From NCBI GenBank assembly GCA_022360105.1, contig JAKSDL010000551.1, positions 1-8,326 on the forward strand: DNA of 8,326 nucleotides, written 5' to 3'. A program made the position numbers and the translations under genes. Under the pieces are notes generated by a model. That model was not told the origin of the DNA and did not search any database. It saw only the letters and a list, made by a program, of their open reading frames with translations. Origin of the DNA: Pseudomonadota bacterium. GTDB taxonomy: Bacteria; SAR324; XYD2-FULL-50-16; JAHJRI01. Below, piece by piece: positions 1 through 6,865 of the stretch (the first letter of the stretch is position 1; the number at the start of each line of letters is the position of its first letter).

Positions 1-159
1 ACGCAAGATCATCAATCCCGTTTTTGCGTTTTCATGCTTTGGCACAATTGGCCAGTTTTGCATAAGTTTGTTTTTTGTAATCTCCATCAGCAAGCTTGTT
101 TCAGGAGCTGCCGTGAGCACCTTGCTAAAGAAACTGAAAGCCAGGTTGTAGCCGTCCAT
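1..159 (-). CDS. TorD/DmsD-type molybdoenzyme maturation chaperone, N-terminal part (cut by window start)
   Basis: Only the first 53 codons are in the window and the frame stays open to base 1. The ATG at 159-157 has a good Shine-Dalgarno sequence (AAGGA, 166-170) six bases upstream. The peptide starts MDGYNLAFSFFSKVL, continues with a P-E-T-S-L-L segment and a N-W-P stretch, and then enters what looks like another helix. This pattern, a first amphipathic helix followed by a 'P-x-x-x-L-L' turn, is typical of the all-helical TorD/DmsD/YcdY chaperones. Known members bind the Tat signal peptide and apoprotein of molybdenum oxidoreductases in the cytoplasm and hold back export until the cofactor is inserted. 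Its place as the fourth gene after dmsABC supports that role, with DmsA as the obvious client. The family call rests on a short N-terminus plus context; the conserved C-terminal helices lie outside the window. Confidence 0.72.
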   Translation of the reverse strand, partial: MDGYNLAFSFFSKVLTAAPETSLLMEITKNKLMQNWPIVPKHENAKTGLMILR

Positions 160-183
160 ATAAGATCCTTAAATGTCCAAAAC

Positions 184-215
184 ATTCCCGAGCCGGGAAA
201 ACCGGACTCGGGAAT
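184..215 (-). terminator. Strong hairpin between dmsC and the chaperone gene; possible partial terminator
   Basis: ATTCCCGAG (184-192) is a perfect inverted match to CTCGGGAAT (207-215). Inside, CCGG (193-196) pairs with CCGG (202-205), leaving a 5-nt loop and one bulged base at 206. On the minus strand it lies 35 bases after the dmsC stop and is followed by GTTTTGG, only four Ts. It could be a weak intrinsic terminator, an mRNA-stabilising or processing hairpin that sets the level of the downstream chaperone message, or a bidirectional structure. The hairpin is seen directly; its function is inferred. Confidence 0.55.
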
Positions 216-250
216 TGTATTGCGATTTAAATCGGTCCTGCTTTTATCAC

Positions 251-1120
251 CTAAATACCAGCCCTTAAAAAAGACTCATAAAATGCGTAGCGACCGATAA
301 CTTCTCCTATAACCACCAGTACCAGGGCCAGGACGCTAAAGCGTGTTATACTGGCTGCCTGGTTGCTTTTTATGGCTTTTAAGCCGGCTAACATGCAGAA
401 CACAAGTCCTGCTGCCGTTAGAAGCAGACCCAGGACAAATACAACCGGCCACTGACCGCTGACGACGAGTGGACTTAGCCCGCTTACCCCGTAATTATCT
501 ACCGCGGTGCGTGCTACTATGCTGAGGGGAGCGCCGACATATGCCAAACCGAGACCCACTGCAGCTAAAACCATAAAAAGTTCGGGAAGTTTGCTACCTT
601 GAGTAGCGAGAGAACCGGCTGACGTTCCGTAAAGCACTGCTCCCAATACGGACCCTACCAGCAGCGTGGTGCCGAAGAAGCTTAAATCCGTACCGGCCGT
701 ATTAAACGTGGGGATGGTTTGCCGGGTATACACTTCGGCTATGGACCAAACCATGAGCAGACCCACAATTGCGGTCACGCCACCCAAAATCGTTGCTCCG
801 GATTCGGGGTTTTTACGCCGAATCAAAAAAACAATCGCCATCAAGGCTATAAACGATACAACCAGCATGATTTCCCGCGAAAGCGGCGAACTGCCTACAT
901 TCAAAATCACGTAAAATGCTGCCAAGGGACTCGCCAGGTGATAAAAGGCGATGCCAAGGCCTAGAACCCCTAAGATTAAGGCAACGGGCAAACACCTGGC
1001 CAGGGGTTGTTCTTCTTTGCCGGCAAATTTGTATTGACCCAGTTCCGAAACCAATACCAGCCCGGCGGCGCTCTGCATCATCATGGTGAATGCTATGAGA
1101 GAAAAAGATGTTATTGACAT
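251..1120 (-). CDS. dmsC: DmsC-type membrane anchor subunit of a DMSO reductase-family complex
   Basis: A 289-residue integral membrane protein with about eight hydrophobic segments (roughly residues 3-25, 41-60, 84-101, 108-128, 147-166, 178-198, 223-248, 258-274), matching the length and topology of DmsC. Family marks are the FYHLASPLAAF stretch with His61, the S-x-LSREI motif with Glu83, a Y-T-R-x-x-x-P-x-x-N loop (131-140), and the C-terminal GRYAFYE (276-282). In E. coli DmsC, His65 and Glu87 are tied to menaquinol binding and oxidation; His61 and Glu83 here have the same 22-residue spacing. It would anchor DmsAB and pass electrons from quinol to DmsB. The ATG is one base from the dmsB stop, and its strong Shine-Dalgarno (GGAGGAGG) lies within the last dmsB codons, so translation is probably coupled. 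The NrfD/PsrC family is a less likely alternative. Confidence 0.9.
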   Translation of the reverse strand: MSITSFSLIAFTMMMQSAAGLVLVSELGQYKFAGKEEQPLARCLPVALILGVLGLGIAFYHLASPLAAFYVILNVGSSPLSREIMLVVSFIALMAIVFLIRRKNPESGATILGGVTAIVGLLMVWSIAEVYTRQTIPTFNTAGTDLSFFGTTLLVGSVLGAVLYGTSAGSLATQGSKLPELFMVLAAVGLGLAYVGAPLSIVARTAVDNYGVSGLSPLVVSGQWPVVFVLGLLLTAAGLVFCMLAGLKAIKSNQAASITRFSVLALVLVVIGEVIGRYAFYESFLRAGI

Positions 1121-1121
1121 A

Positions 1122-1736
1122 TTATACCTCCTCCGGATTGGCTATTTTGCCGGTTCCTAAACCGATGGATTGAGCATGACGATGGGGCGTAACGGCAAGC
1201 AGAGGGTTGGTAACCGATTTATCGGGCAACGGTGCCACATGGGTCTCCCCGTACATCTTCACCAGCTCGTCATATTCACCATAGTCCAGCGCCCTGGTGG
1301 GGCAGGCTGACACACAGGCCGGCGACTTGCCGACTGACTGGAAGTCACGACAAAAGTCACATTTTTCCATCTTGCCCGATTCCGCGTTGAACTGAGGAGC
1401 TGAATAAGGGCAAACCCATTCACAATAGCGACAACCGATGCATTTCCCCTCATCCACAACAACGATGCCGTTTTCCTGTTTATGCATGGCAGTTGTAGGA
1501 CAGGAGTCCGCGCAGATCGGCTTTTCGCAGTGATTACAGGCTATACTCAGATAGTAGACAAAGACATTCTGTTCAAAGGTTTTGTTTGGCCCGGCCACCC
1601 AACTGCCACCCGTGTACTCGCTGACACGTCTGTATTGCACTCCCTTCGGTACGTCATACTTGTCAATGCAGGCGATCATACAGGTTTTGCAACCGGTGCA
1701 GGCATTCATATTAAAATAAAAAGCAGGCTTTTTCAT
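1122..1736 (-). CDS. dmsB: DmsB-type four-cluster ferredoxin subunit
   Basis: A 204-residue iron-sulfur subunit. Sixteen cysteines form the four-cluster pattern of the DmsB/NrfC family: C13-x2-C16-x2-C19-x3-C23; C67-x2-C70-x4-C75-x3-C79; C99-x2-C102-x2-C105-x3-C109; and C126-x2-C129-x11-C141-x3-C145. All ligand positions are cysteine, so four [4Fe-4S] clusters are expected, carrying electrons between the quinol-oxidising anchor and DmsA. There is no signal peptide, as expected for a subunit that rides out with the Tat-exported catalytic partner. The ATG follows AAGGAG (1746-1751) by nine bases. The gap to dmsA is 15 bases and to dmsC one base, so the three genes are certainly cotranscribed. 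The length matches E. coli DmsB (about 205 residues). Confidence 0.94.
   Translation of the reverse strand: MKKPAFYFNMNACTGCKTCMIACIDKYDVPKGVQYRRVSEYTGGSWVAGPNKTFEQNVFVYYLSIACNHCEKPICADSCPTTAMHKQENGIVVVDEGKCIGCRYCEWVCPYSAPQFNAESGKMEKCDFCRDFQSVGKSPACVSACPTRALDYGEYDELVKMYGETHVAPLPDKSVTNPLLAVTPHRHAQSIGLGTGKIANPEEV
1127..1134 (-). promoter_or_regulatory. dmsC ribosome binding site inside the dmsB 3' end
   Basis: GGAGGAGG on the minus strand, six bases before the dmsC ATG at 1120. It is built from the codons for Pro-Glu-Glu-Val at the dmsB C-terminus. It is the strongest Shine-Dalgarno in the window and fixes the dmsC start; ribosomes finishing dmsB arrive at this site. Confidence 0.8.
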
Positions 1737-1751
1737 TTTTTCATACTCCTT

Positions 1752-4199
1752 TTAGACTTTCACAACCTGAACAAGGTTGCTGTGTTGGGGATTAGACTTA
1801 GCCAGTGCCGTGGGCCTGTAGAGGGTCAGAACATTGACGCAGCCTCCGTGGTCCACCATTTCCTTGTCCGGTCGGTACCAGGCGCCTTCAGGCAAGGACA
1901 GGACACCCGGCATAATTCGATCCGTCACCTTGGCCTCGATTCTTACCTTTCCCCGATCGTTAAAGATTTCGACAAGATCGCCATGCTTAATGCTTCTCGT
2001 TTTGGCATCAATGGGATTAATCCATAACAATTGCGGTGCTACCTGGTTGGTCCAGTCTACATTGCCGAAAGTAGAGTGTGTCCGTTGCTTGTAATGATGT
2101 CCGATCAACTGCAAGGGATACTTGCTGATGAGCGGATCGGTATGCCCTTCCCAAGCCGTATCGTAGATGGGAAGCCCCGTAACCTTTTCATCCTCTTTTA
2201 GCTCCCATTCTTGGCCCGCATCATGGAGATACTTGCAGAAGATTTCGATTTTACCGGAAGGAGTCTTTAATGGATTGTTTTTCGGGTCCTCGCGGAATTT
2301 TTTGTAGGGAACCCTCGGCAGACCGGTACGTTTTTCCTTGTAGACACCCAGTTTATAGGCTTCAGCTAAAGTAGGCGGCAAACCGGGATATTTTTTCCTG
2401 GTTTCACGGTACAACCATTCCAACCATTGATCCCTTGTACGACCTTCGGTAAAAGCCTGCTCAATGTCCGGACCCAGTTCCTTTGCCACTCCCGCGCAAA
2501 TATCATAAATGTTGCGACTTTCAAACTGCGGTTCAATGGCTTTTTCTACGAAAGACAGGTACTGTAATTCAGCCACATGGTAGCTGTCGGAGAAATCGTT
2601 TTCTTCCTGCGTAGTGGTACCGGGCAGGAGATAATCCGCAAACTTGGCACTGGGTGTCATAAAACTGTCAATAACCACAATGGTTTCCAGTTTCTTGTCA
2701 TCTTGCAACATTTTCGTGGTGGCATTAACATCGGAATGCTGGTTAATGATGCAGTTCCCCGCATAGTTCCACATAAACTTAAGATCCGCTCCCAGTTTTT
2801 CTGCACCCCGAACACCGGCATTCTTGGCGGTCATGGACGAACCACGCTCAATAGCCATTGGCCAGGTGAAGTGAGAAATGGTGGCCTTAACTTTGTTCTT
2901 CCCCATTGGAAACTTTACAAAACCAAGGGCCACACCGGATTCTCGAGCACCTGTGTTCCCGCCCTGGATGCCGATATTTCCCGTTAGAGCGGCTAATGTG
3001 CAGACGGCACGAGAATTTTGTTCTCCGTTGGAATGACGTTGCGGGCCCCAACCCTGGACAATGAAAGCCGGTTTTGTTGTGCCCAGCTCCCTGGCCAGCT
3101 TGATAATCCTGGCTTCGGGGATGCCGGTAATTTCGGAAGCCCATTTTACCGTCTTGGGAGTTTTGTCTTCGCCTTTACCCAGGATGTAGGACTTGTATGA
3201 ATTGTTGGCAGGTATGCCCCTGGGCATGTGGTCTTCGTCATAACCGATGGTGCATTTATCCAGAAACTCCTGGTCCACCATATTTTCGGTAATCAGGACG
3301 TAAGCCAGACCGTTGATCAAGGCTGCATCCGTGCCGGGTCGAATCGGTATCCACTCATCACCAACCACGGAGGCGGTATCCGTGTAACGCGGATCAATGG
3401 TAATAAACCGGGGCCGATTCTCCTTGTAGGAATGAACCAGGTCGTAAACCAAACCACCACCGCTCATACGGGTAGCTGCCGGGTTGTTACCGAAAAAAAC
3501 CACCAATCGGCTATTGGCAATGTCCCGAAAACTGTTGCCGGTTACCCAGCCATCACCGAACATCGGCGGCAGTGCACTTTCCAATTGGCCGGCACTGTAA
3601 TCGCCATATTGATTCAGATAACCGCCCATAGTATTCATCAACCGGGCCATGCAAGTGGTCGAAGGATGCCAGGACTTGGACATGACTGCACCCAGGGTCC
3701 CCGTACCATAGTTGATAAAAACGGACTCGTTGCCGTAAGTGTCCACGGTTTGTTTCAAACGCTGGGCAATTTCCTTAAAGGCCTGATCCCAGGAAATCCT
3801 TTCAAATTTGCCTTCACCCCGTATTCCGGTTCTTTTCATGGGATATTTCAGACGATCGGGGTTATACACCTGGTGCCGTTTGGAACGACCGCGCAGACAT
3901 GCGCGCACCTGGTGGGAACCATAGGCATCATCTCCGGTATCGTCGGTATCCATGCGAACAATAACGCCGTCTTTAACATAGGCTTTTAGGACACAGCGAC
4001 TTCCGCAGTTGACGGTGCAACTCGTCCAGAAAGCTTCTTCCGTTCCGGATGCGCTTTGCGCTGCAGCCTCGCTTACTTTGCTAAAAACTCCGGGTCCGCA
4101 TAAAGCGGCAGTACCGCCCAATGCCGCTGACCATTTCATAAAGCTGCGCCTGTTTACCAACAGCGAAGCTTGCTTACCTTTTTTTTTCTCCTCTGCCAT
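1752..4199 (-). CDS. dmsA: DmsA-type molybdopterin catalytic subunit, Tat-exported (DMSO or related oxide reductase)
   Basis: An 815-residue protein of the DMSO reductase family. The N-terminus carries a Tat signal (NRRSFMK, residues 16-22, then a hydrophobic stretch to about 40; cleavage probably near 47). The FS0 cluster motif is complete: C61, C65, C69 and C101, the last in QVRACLRGRS. In GDYS (199-202), Ser202 is the expected molybdenum ligand, as in DMSO/TMAO reductases. Other family blocks include VVFFGNNP (233-240), TIDPRYTDT (267-275), QGWGPQRH (382-389), the TPSGKIEIF region (646-654) and a C-terminal dinucleotide-binding region (about 690-815). These blocks and their spacing closely resemble E. 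coli DmsA as I recall it, more than TorA, NapA or FdhG. It would reduce DMSO or a related S- or N-oxide outside the cytoplasm. The Shine-Dalgarno is modest (AAGG, 4207-4210, spacing seven). The exact substrate cannot be read from sequence. Confidence 0.93.
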   Translation of the reverse strand: MAEEKKKGKQASLLVNRRSFMKWSAALGGTAALCGPGVFSKVSEAAAQSASGTEEAFWTSCTVNCGSRCVLKAYVKDGVIVRMDTDDTGDDAYGSHQVRACLRGRSKRHQVYNPDRLKYPMKRTGIRGEGKFERISWDQAFKEIAQRLKQTVDTYGNESVFINYGTGTLGAVMSKSWHPSTTCMARLMNTMGGYLNQYGDYSAGQLESALPPMFGDGWVTGNSFRDIANSRLVVFFGNNPAATRMSGGGLVYDLVHSYKENRPRFITIDPRYTDTASVVGDEWIPIRPGTDAALINGLAYVLITENMVDQEFLDKCTIGYDEDHMPRGIPANNSYKSYILGKGEDKTPKTVKWASEITGIPEARIIKLARELGTTKPAFIVQGWGPQRHSNGEQNSRAVCTLAALTGNIGIQGGNTGARESGVALGFVKFPMGKNKVKATISHFTWPMAIERGSSMTAKNAGVRGAEKLGADLKFMWNYAGNCIINQHSDVNATTKMLQDDKKLETIVVIDSFMTPSAKFADYLLPGTTTQEENDFSDSYHVAELQYLSFVEKAIEPQFESRNIYDICAGVAKELGPDIEQAFTEGRTRDQWLEWLYRETRKKYPGLPPTLAEAYKLGVYKEKRTGLPRVPYKKFREDPKNNPLKTPSGKIEIFCKYLHDAGQEWELKEDEKVTGLPIYDTAWEGHTDPLISKYPLQLIGHHYKQRTHSTFGNVDWTNQVAPQLLWINPIDAKTRSIKHGDLVEIFNDRGKVRIEAKVTDRIMPGVLSLPEGAWYRPDKEMVDHGGCVNVLTLYRPTALAKSNPQHSNLVQVVKV

Positions 4200-4228
4200 A
4201 TAACAACCTTTTTTTATTTGTTAACAGC

Positions 4229-4243
4229 GCACTCAAATAGTGC
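4229..4243. promoter_or_regulatory. 15-bp dyad upstream of dmsA
   Basis: GCACT-CAAAT-AGTGC is a perfect 5-bp inverted repeat with a 5-nt centre, ending 30 bases before the dmsA start codon. Two more short dyads follow upstream: CGGAT/ATCCG (4264-4280) and AAGGT/ACCTT (4293-4305). Such dyads may be operator half-sites or small leader hairpins. None matches the FNR consensus (TTGAT-N4-ATCAA), so no regulator can be named. Confidence 0.3.
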
Positions 4244-4364
4244 TTATCTCAATTCACAATCTTCGGATTAAGTGCATCCGCTATGGTGCTTTAAGGTAAA
4301 ACCTTCACACACCGTTTTCGGCGTTTCATTTCTTCATGACCAGCATTGGATCATGTTCGCCGGC

Positions 4365-4440
4365 AAAAAACCGATCTTTGGTATCAACGTGCTCAAAACG
4401 CAAACTCGGTATTTGAACAAATGTGCAAAGTATCGGTTTT
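4365..4440 (-). promoter_or_regulatory. Long-range stem-loop in the probable dmsA leader
   Basis: On the minus strand AAAACCGAT-A-CTTTG (4440-4426) pairs with CAAAG-ATCGGTTTT (4380-4367): 14 base pairs interrupted by one bulged A, closing a loop of about 45 nt. The loop itself contains ATTTG-TT-CAAAT (4422-4411), a small hairpin. The 3' arm runs into six Ts (4370-4365). It could be a structured 5' leader, an attenuator, or the end of a small RNA. The pairing is visible; the role is unknown and no known riboswitch class is recognised. Confidence 0.4.
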
Positions 4441-4756
4441 CTGTAAACGAAACCTGACTGGTAACCCTGTTTTCCCACAAACAGGTTCCCGGTTTAAATT
4501 TAATTTGGAAACTTAAAGTGTATCGCCCTTACGACTCTAAGCTTCCGGCTGTTGGAGTTTTTGATGGATGGAAACCGGCTGAAAAAGGAAGGCGCTTATC
4601 AGGAGCCTCAAAACCCAAAGGGATAACTTTGACAGTCCTGACGGCGAAAACAGCACCGGTAACTTGATTGATAATCTGAACGCGAACAATTGACATTTAG
4701 ATTTCTAGATGTGTTCAGAAAAAGAGATCTCAAAACTGAAGTTTTTCTTGTGGTCT

Positions 4757-4785
4757 ATACTAAAAACTCGCTACTTGAGAGTCAA
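4757..4785 (-). promoter_or_regulatory. Candidate sigma-70-type promoter for the dms operon
   Basis: On the minus strand TTGACT (4785-4780) is followed by exactly 17 bases and TAGTAT (4762-4757), five of six and four of six matches to the -35 and -10 consensus. It lies in an AT-rich stretch that also holds two perfect TATAAT hexamers on the same strand (4814-4809 and 4801-4796) with poor -35 partners. It sits just after the terminator of the upstream block, where a dms promoter is expected. If used, the dmsA message would have a leader of about 550 nt. Prediction only; a closer promoter is possible. Confidence 0.38.
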
Positions 4786-4888
4786 GCAAAGATTCATTAT
4801 AAATCTGCATTATACAATAATTTGGAAAGACTTTTTTCCCTATTGGGCAGAACTAAAAATCGATTTTTTAAACAGCTGGTTCATCCTG

Positions 4889-4923
4889 AAAAAACGGCTT
4901 CCAGAGATCTTGCTGTGAAGCCG
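4889..4923 (-). terminator. Rho-independent terminator of the opp-cocE block
   Basis: On the minus strand CGGCTTC-A-CAG (4923-4913) pairs with CTG-GAAGCCG (4904-4895), giving ten base pairs with one bulged A around an 8-nt loop, followed directly by six Ts (4894-4889). It starts 94 bases past the cocE stop. Stem, loop and U-tract are all present, and the position between two codirectional blocks is what an end-of-operon terminator should have. Confidence 0.75.
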
Positions 4924-4980
4924 AAATAGATTATCACACTGGAAAGCCGTGCCTTTTGTTGCAAGGCAATTGAACAAGTA

Positions 4981-5003
4981 AAATCAGAAGCAGACTTGAC
5001 CCC
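4981..5003. repeat. Possible fragment of a dispersed repeat (REP/IS200-like associated)
   Basis: The stretch ending in AGCAGACTTGACCCC, 14 bases from the cocE stop, resembles from memory a short motif that recurs next to IS200-like (RAYT) transposase genes in Desulfobacterota genomes. Only one copy is seen here and there is no transposase, so this is recognition from memory and not proven repetition. Confidence 0.3.
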
Positions 5004-5016
5004 AACTCCCGTTCTC

Positions 5017-6846
5017 TCAAGATGCCGGAATAACAGGCAGCACGATATGAGACGGATGAACGCGATCCATGAAGATACGGTTCAGAGCGATACGGCTGGT
5101 CGAGCTTTTTCCGGCCGGTTCACCGGTATTGGGATTGACATCAAAATGGGGAAAATTGCTGCTTGAAATATCAAGACGAATCCGATGTCCCTTTTTAAAA
5201 AGATTCGCCGTGGGAAAGGGCTCGATCTTAAGTTGATAAATTTTACCGGGCTCCATCCATTCAGGGCTTGTCCAGGAATTGCGGAACCTTACCCGGAGCA
5301 ATCCGTCGGTGATGTTCATGGCAAATCCCCGGGGAAAATCGTTGGAAGGAGGGTAACAATCGATCAGTTTGATCGTGATATCCGTATCCGGACAATCTGA
5401 TGACAACCATAGATTCACTGCAATCGGACCGGTCACTTCCGTATCTTGTTGCAAAGGAGCGGTTTGGAATACCAGCACGTCTTGCCTGGACGAAAGCGGC
5501 AAAAAGGGTGGCTGACACCCGAAAAACCTTTCCGCTTCCACCTGGTTATATGCACCCCCGGTCATAACAGGCTCTCCTGAAGTCATCGTGCCACCGATAG
5601 TGGGAACCGGGTTGCCTGGGTCATAGCGATAGGACAGACTTTCGTTTTCTGCATTGGGAGCTGTGGGATCGAGCAAACCATCCGCATGCAGGTAAAACGG
5701 CTTATATTCCGTCCGGGTCAGAGGCCAATTCGATTCGGTGCGCCAGGTGCCTCCATGAACCAGATGACCACGTTCATTACGACAACCACTGCCGCCGCCC
5801 ATAATAAACAATTTTACCGGCCGATCCTGTTGCGCTTTGGGGTCGATTCCTTTTAACCAGCGATCGAACCAAGCCAGACGAAAAGAGACATGATCTTCGG
5901 CCAGATTGCCGTCAAGTGTTGCTTCAGGCCCGAAATCAACTTCCCCGTGATGGCTGACAGAACGATTGCCATGGGTCCATGGTCCCATCAGCAAATGAAC
6001 GGGCCCCTTCTTCAGGGAGGATAGACCGCAAAAGTTATCGGCGGCTGTCCTTGAATAGGCGTCGTACCAGCTTGACATATGCAACATGGGAACATCGGCG
6101 TAGTCTTTATAGTATCCTTCCGCATAAAGGCCAATCTGCCGCCAGTAATCACTAAATGTTTCGTTGTGCCACTGTTCGAAAACGTAATCTTCATAGTCGG
6201 TGTTATACTGCAGGGGAGAATGTCCTTTTTTCCAGGGAAGCCTGGTAAACCAATCCTTGATGTCTATCTCCTCCAGCGCAGCCTTTTTCAGCGGGTCACT
6301 CTTTTCATCAATATCGGCCAGAGACTGATGGTAGGCCCAGGTTAACTGCTTGAGTTCGAAAGCACCTCCCTGGCGAATACCGCCCTGGAAAGCGCTGGAA
6401 AAGCCGCCTGAATCAAGAAACATACATGCCAGTCCCGGCGGATTCAAACAAGCCATGGCACTTTGCGTGTGAGCCGCATAGGAAAGTCCCATGGTGCCTA
6501 TTCGTCCGTTGCACCATGGCTGCATACACAACCATTCGAGGGTATCAAATCCGTCGTAACCTTCGTTAACGTATTTGCTGAATGTCCCTTGCGAATTGAA
6601 GCGGCCCCGACAGTCTTGATAGACAACCACGTATCCTCTCTCGACAAAAGCAAGCGCGATTTCTTCCCGTGACTTGGGATGAGTTTGTGATGCGGTTACT
6701 TCGGAACGACTCGGTTTTGTTTTATCGTAGGGAGTCCTTTCAAGAATCACAGGCAACCCACCTGATTGACCGGATGGCCGGTAAACATCGGTTGCCAGGC
6801 AAACACCGTCCCGCATGGGGACCATTACATTTTGTTCAATATCCAT
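5017..6846 (-). CDS. CocE/NonD-family serine hydrolase (X-Pro dipeptidyl-peptidase-like)
   Basis: A 609-residue alpha/beta hydrolase of the CocE/NonD (Peptidase S15) type. The nucleophile motif is GLSY with Ser122; Asp262 lies in SSWYD and His292 in PWTHG. These match the spacing of the Rhodococcus cocaine esterase triad (Ser117, Asp259, His287). Layout: catalytic core (about 1-145 and 245-355), inserted helical cap (about 145-245), and a C-terminal beta jelly-roll (about 375-605) with the family's usual 'GHRIRLDISSSNFP' block. There is no signal peptide or membrane segment, so it should be cytoplasmic. Family members hydrolyse esters, amides, or peptides with Pro in second position; the substrate is unknown here. 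It follows oppD-oppF in the same direction after 64 bases, suggesting action on an imported compound. No clear Shine-Dalgarno precedes the ATG; the start was chosen because the 'NVMVPMRDGV' beginning is normal for the family. Confidence 0.9.
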   Translation of the reverse strand: MDIEQNVMVPMRDGVCLATDVYRPSGQSGGLPVILERTPYDKTKPSRSEVTASQTHPKSREEIALAFVERGYVVVYQDCRGRFNSQGTFSKYVNEGYDGFDTLEWLCMQPWCNGRIGTMGLSYAAHTQSAMACLNPPGLACMFLDSGGFSSAFQGGIRQGGAFELKQLTWAYHQSLADIDEKSDPLKKAALEEIDIKDWFTRLPWKKGHSPLQYNTDYEDYVFEQWHNETFSDYWRQIGLYAEGYYKDYADVPMLHMSSWYDAYSRTAADNFCGLSSLKKGPVHLLMGPWTHGNRSVSHHGEVDFGPEATLDGNLAEDHVSFRLAWFDRWLKGIDPKAQQDRPVKLFIMGGGSGCRNERGHLVHGGTWRTESNWPLTRTEYKPFYLHADGLLDPTAPNAENESLSYRYDPGNPVPTIGGTMTSGEPVMTGGAYNQVEAERFFGCQPPFLPLSSRQDVLVFQTAPLQQDTEVTGPIAVNLWLSSDCPDTDITIKLIDCYPPSNDFPRGFAMNITDGLLRVRFRNSWTSPEWMEPGKIYQLKIEPFPTANLFKKGHRIRLDISSSNFPHFDVNPNTGEPAGKSSTSRIALNRIFMDRVHPSHIVLPVIPAS

Positions 6847-6865
6847 TGTAACATTCTGTTTCTAA

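Larger units (their letters stand above)
4200..5016. other. Intergenic region between the cocE and dms blocks
   Basis: These 817 bases separate two minus-strand operons and hold no convincing gene. Read in the direction of transcription (high to low), it contains a repeat-like sequence next to the cocE stop (4981-5003), a small hairpin GCCTT/AAGGC (4951-4967), a clear terminator (4889-4923), an AT-rich stretch with promoter-like hexamers (about 4690-4870), a leader-like stretch with a long-range stem (4365-4440), and short dyads just before dmsA (4229-4305). Small open frames on the plus strand (4690-4929, 4709-4918, 4272-4457) lack good ribosome sites and recognisable protein motifs. The two near 4700-4929 also overlap the terminator. 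Confidence 0.7.

Noticed and set aside
1482..2027. Plus-strand open frame of 181 codons across the dmsA-dmsB junction
   Set aside because: It is antisense to two well-supported genes and has no family motifs.
3228..3989. Plus-strand open frame of 253 codons opposite dmsA
   Set aside because: It lies fully inside dmsA, which has strong motif support. The translation has no recognisable domain and looks like an antisense shadow.
4272..4457. Plus-strand frame of 61 codons upstream of dmsA
   Set aside because: It overlaps the stem-loop at 4365-4440, lacks a clear ribosome site and shows no protein features.
4466..4485. Hairpin CCTGTTT/AAACAGG considered as a terminator
   Set aside because: It has seven base pairs with a 6-nt loop but no T-tract on either strand; probably a minor leader structure or chance.
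4200..4700. FNR box, CRP box, sigma-54 promoter or molybdenum-cofactor riboswitch in the dmsA leader
   Set aside because: Some half-matches exist (TTGAT sequences, one GG-N10-GC), but none reaches the consensus well enough to report.
4690..4929. Two overlapping plus-strand frames (79 and 69 codons) in the intergenic region, considered as a small gene or a transposase remnant
   Set aside because: There is no ribosome site, no recognisable motif, and a minus-strand terminator lies inside them; the AT-rich composition explains the open frames.
4951..4967. Hairpin GCCTT/AAGGC after cocE considered as the terminator
   Set aside because: It has only five base pairs and no T-tract on the minus strand; the structure at 4889-4923 is far stronger.
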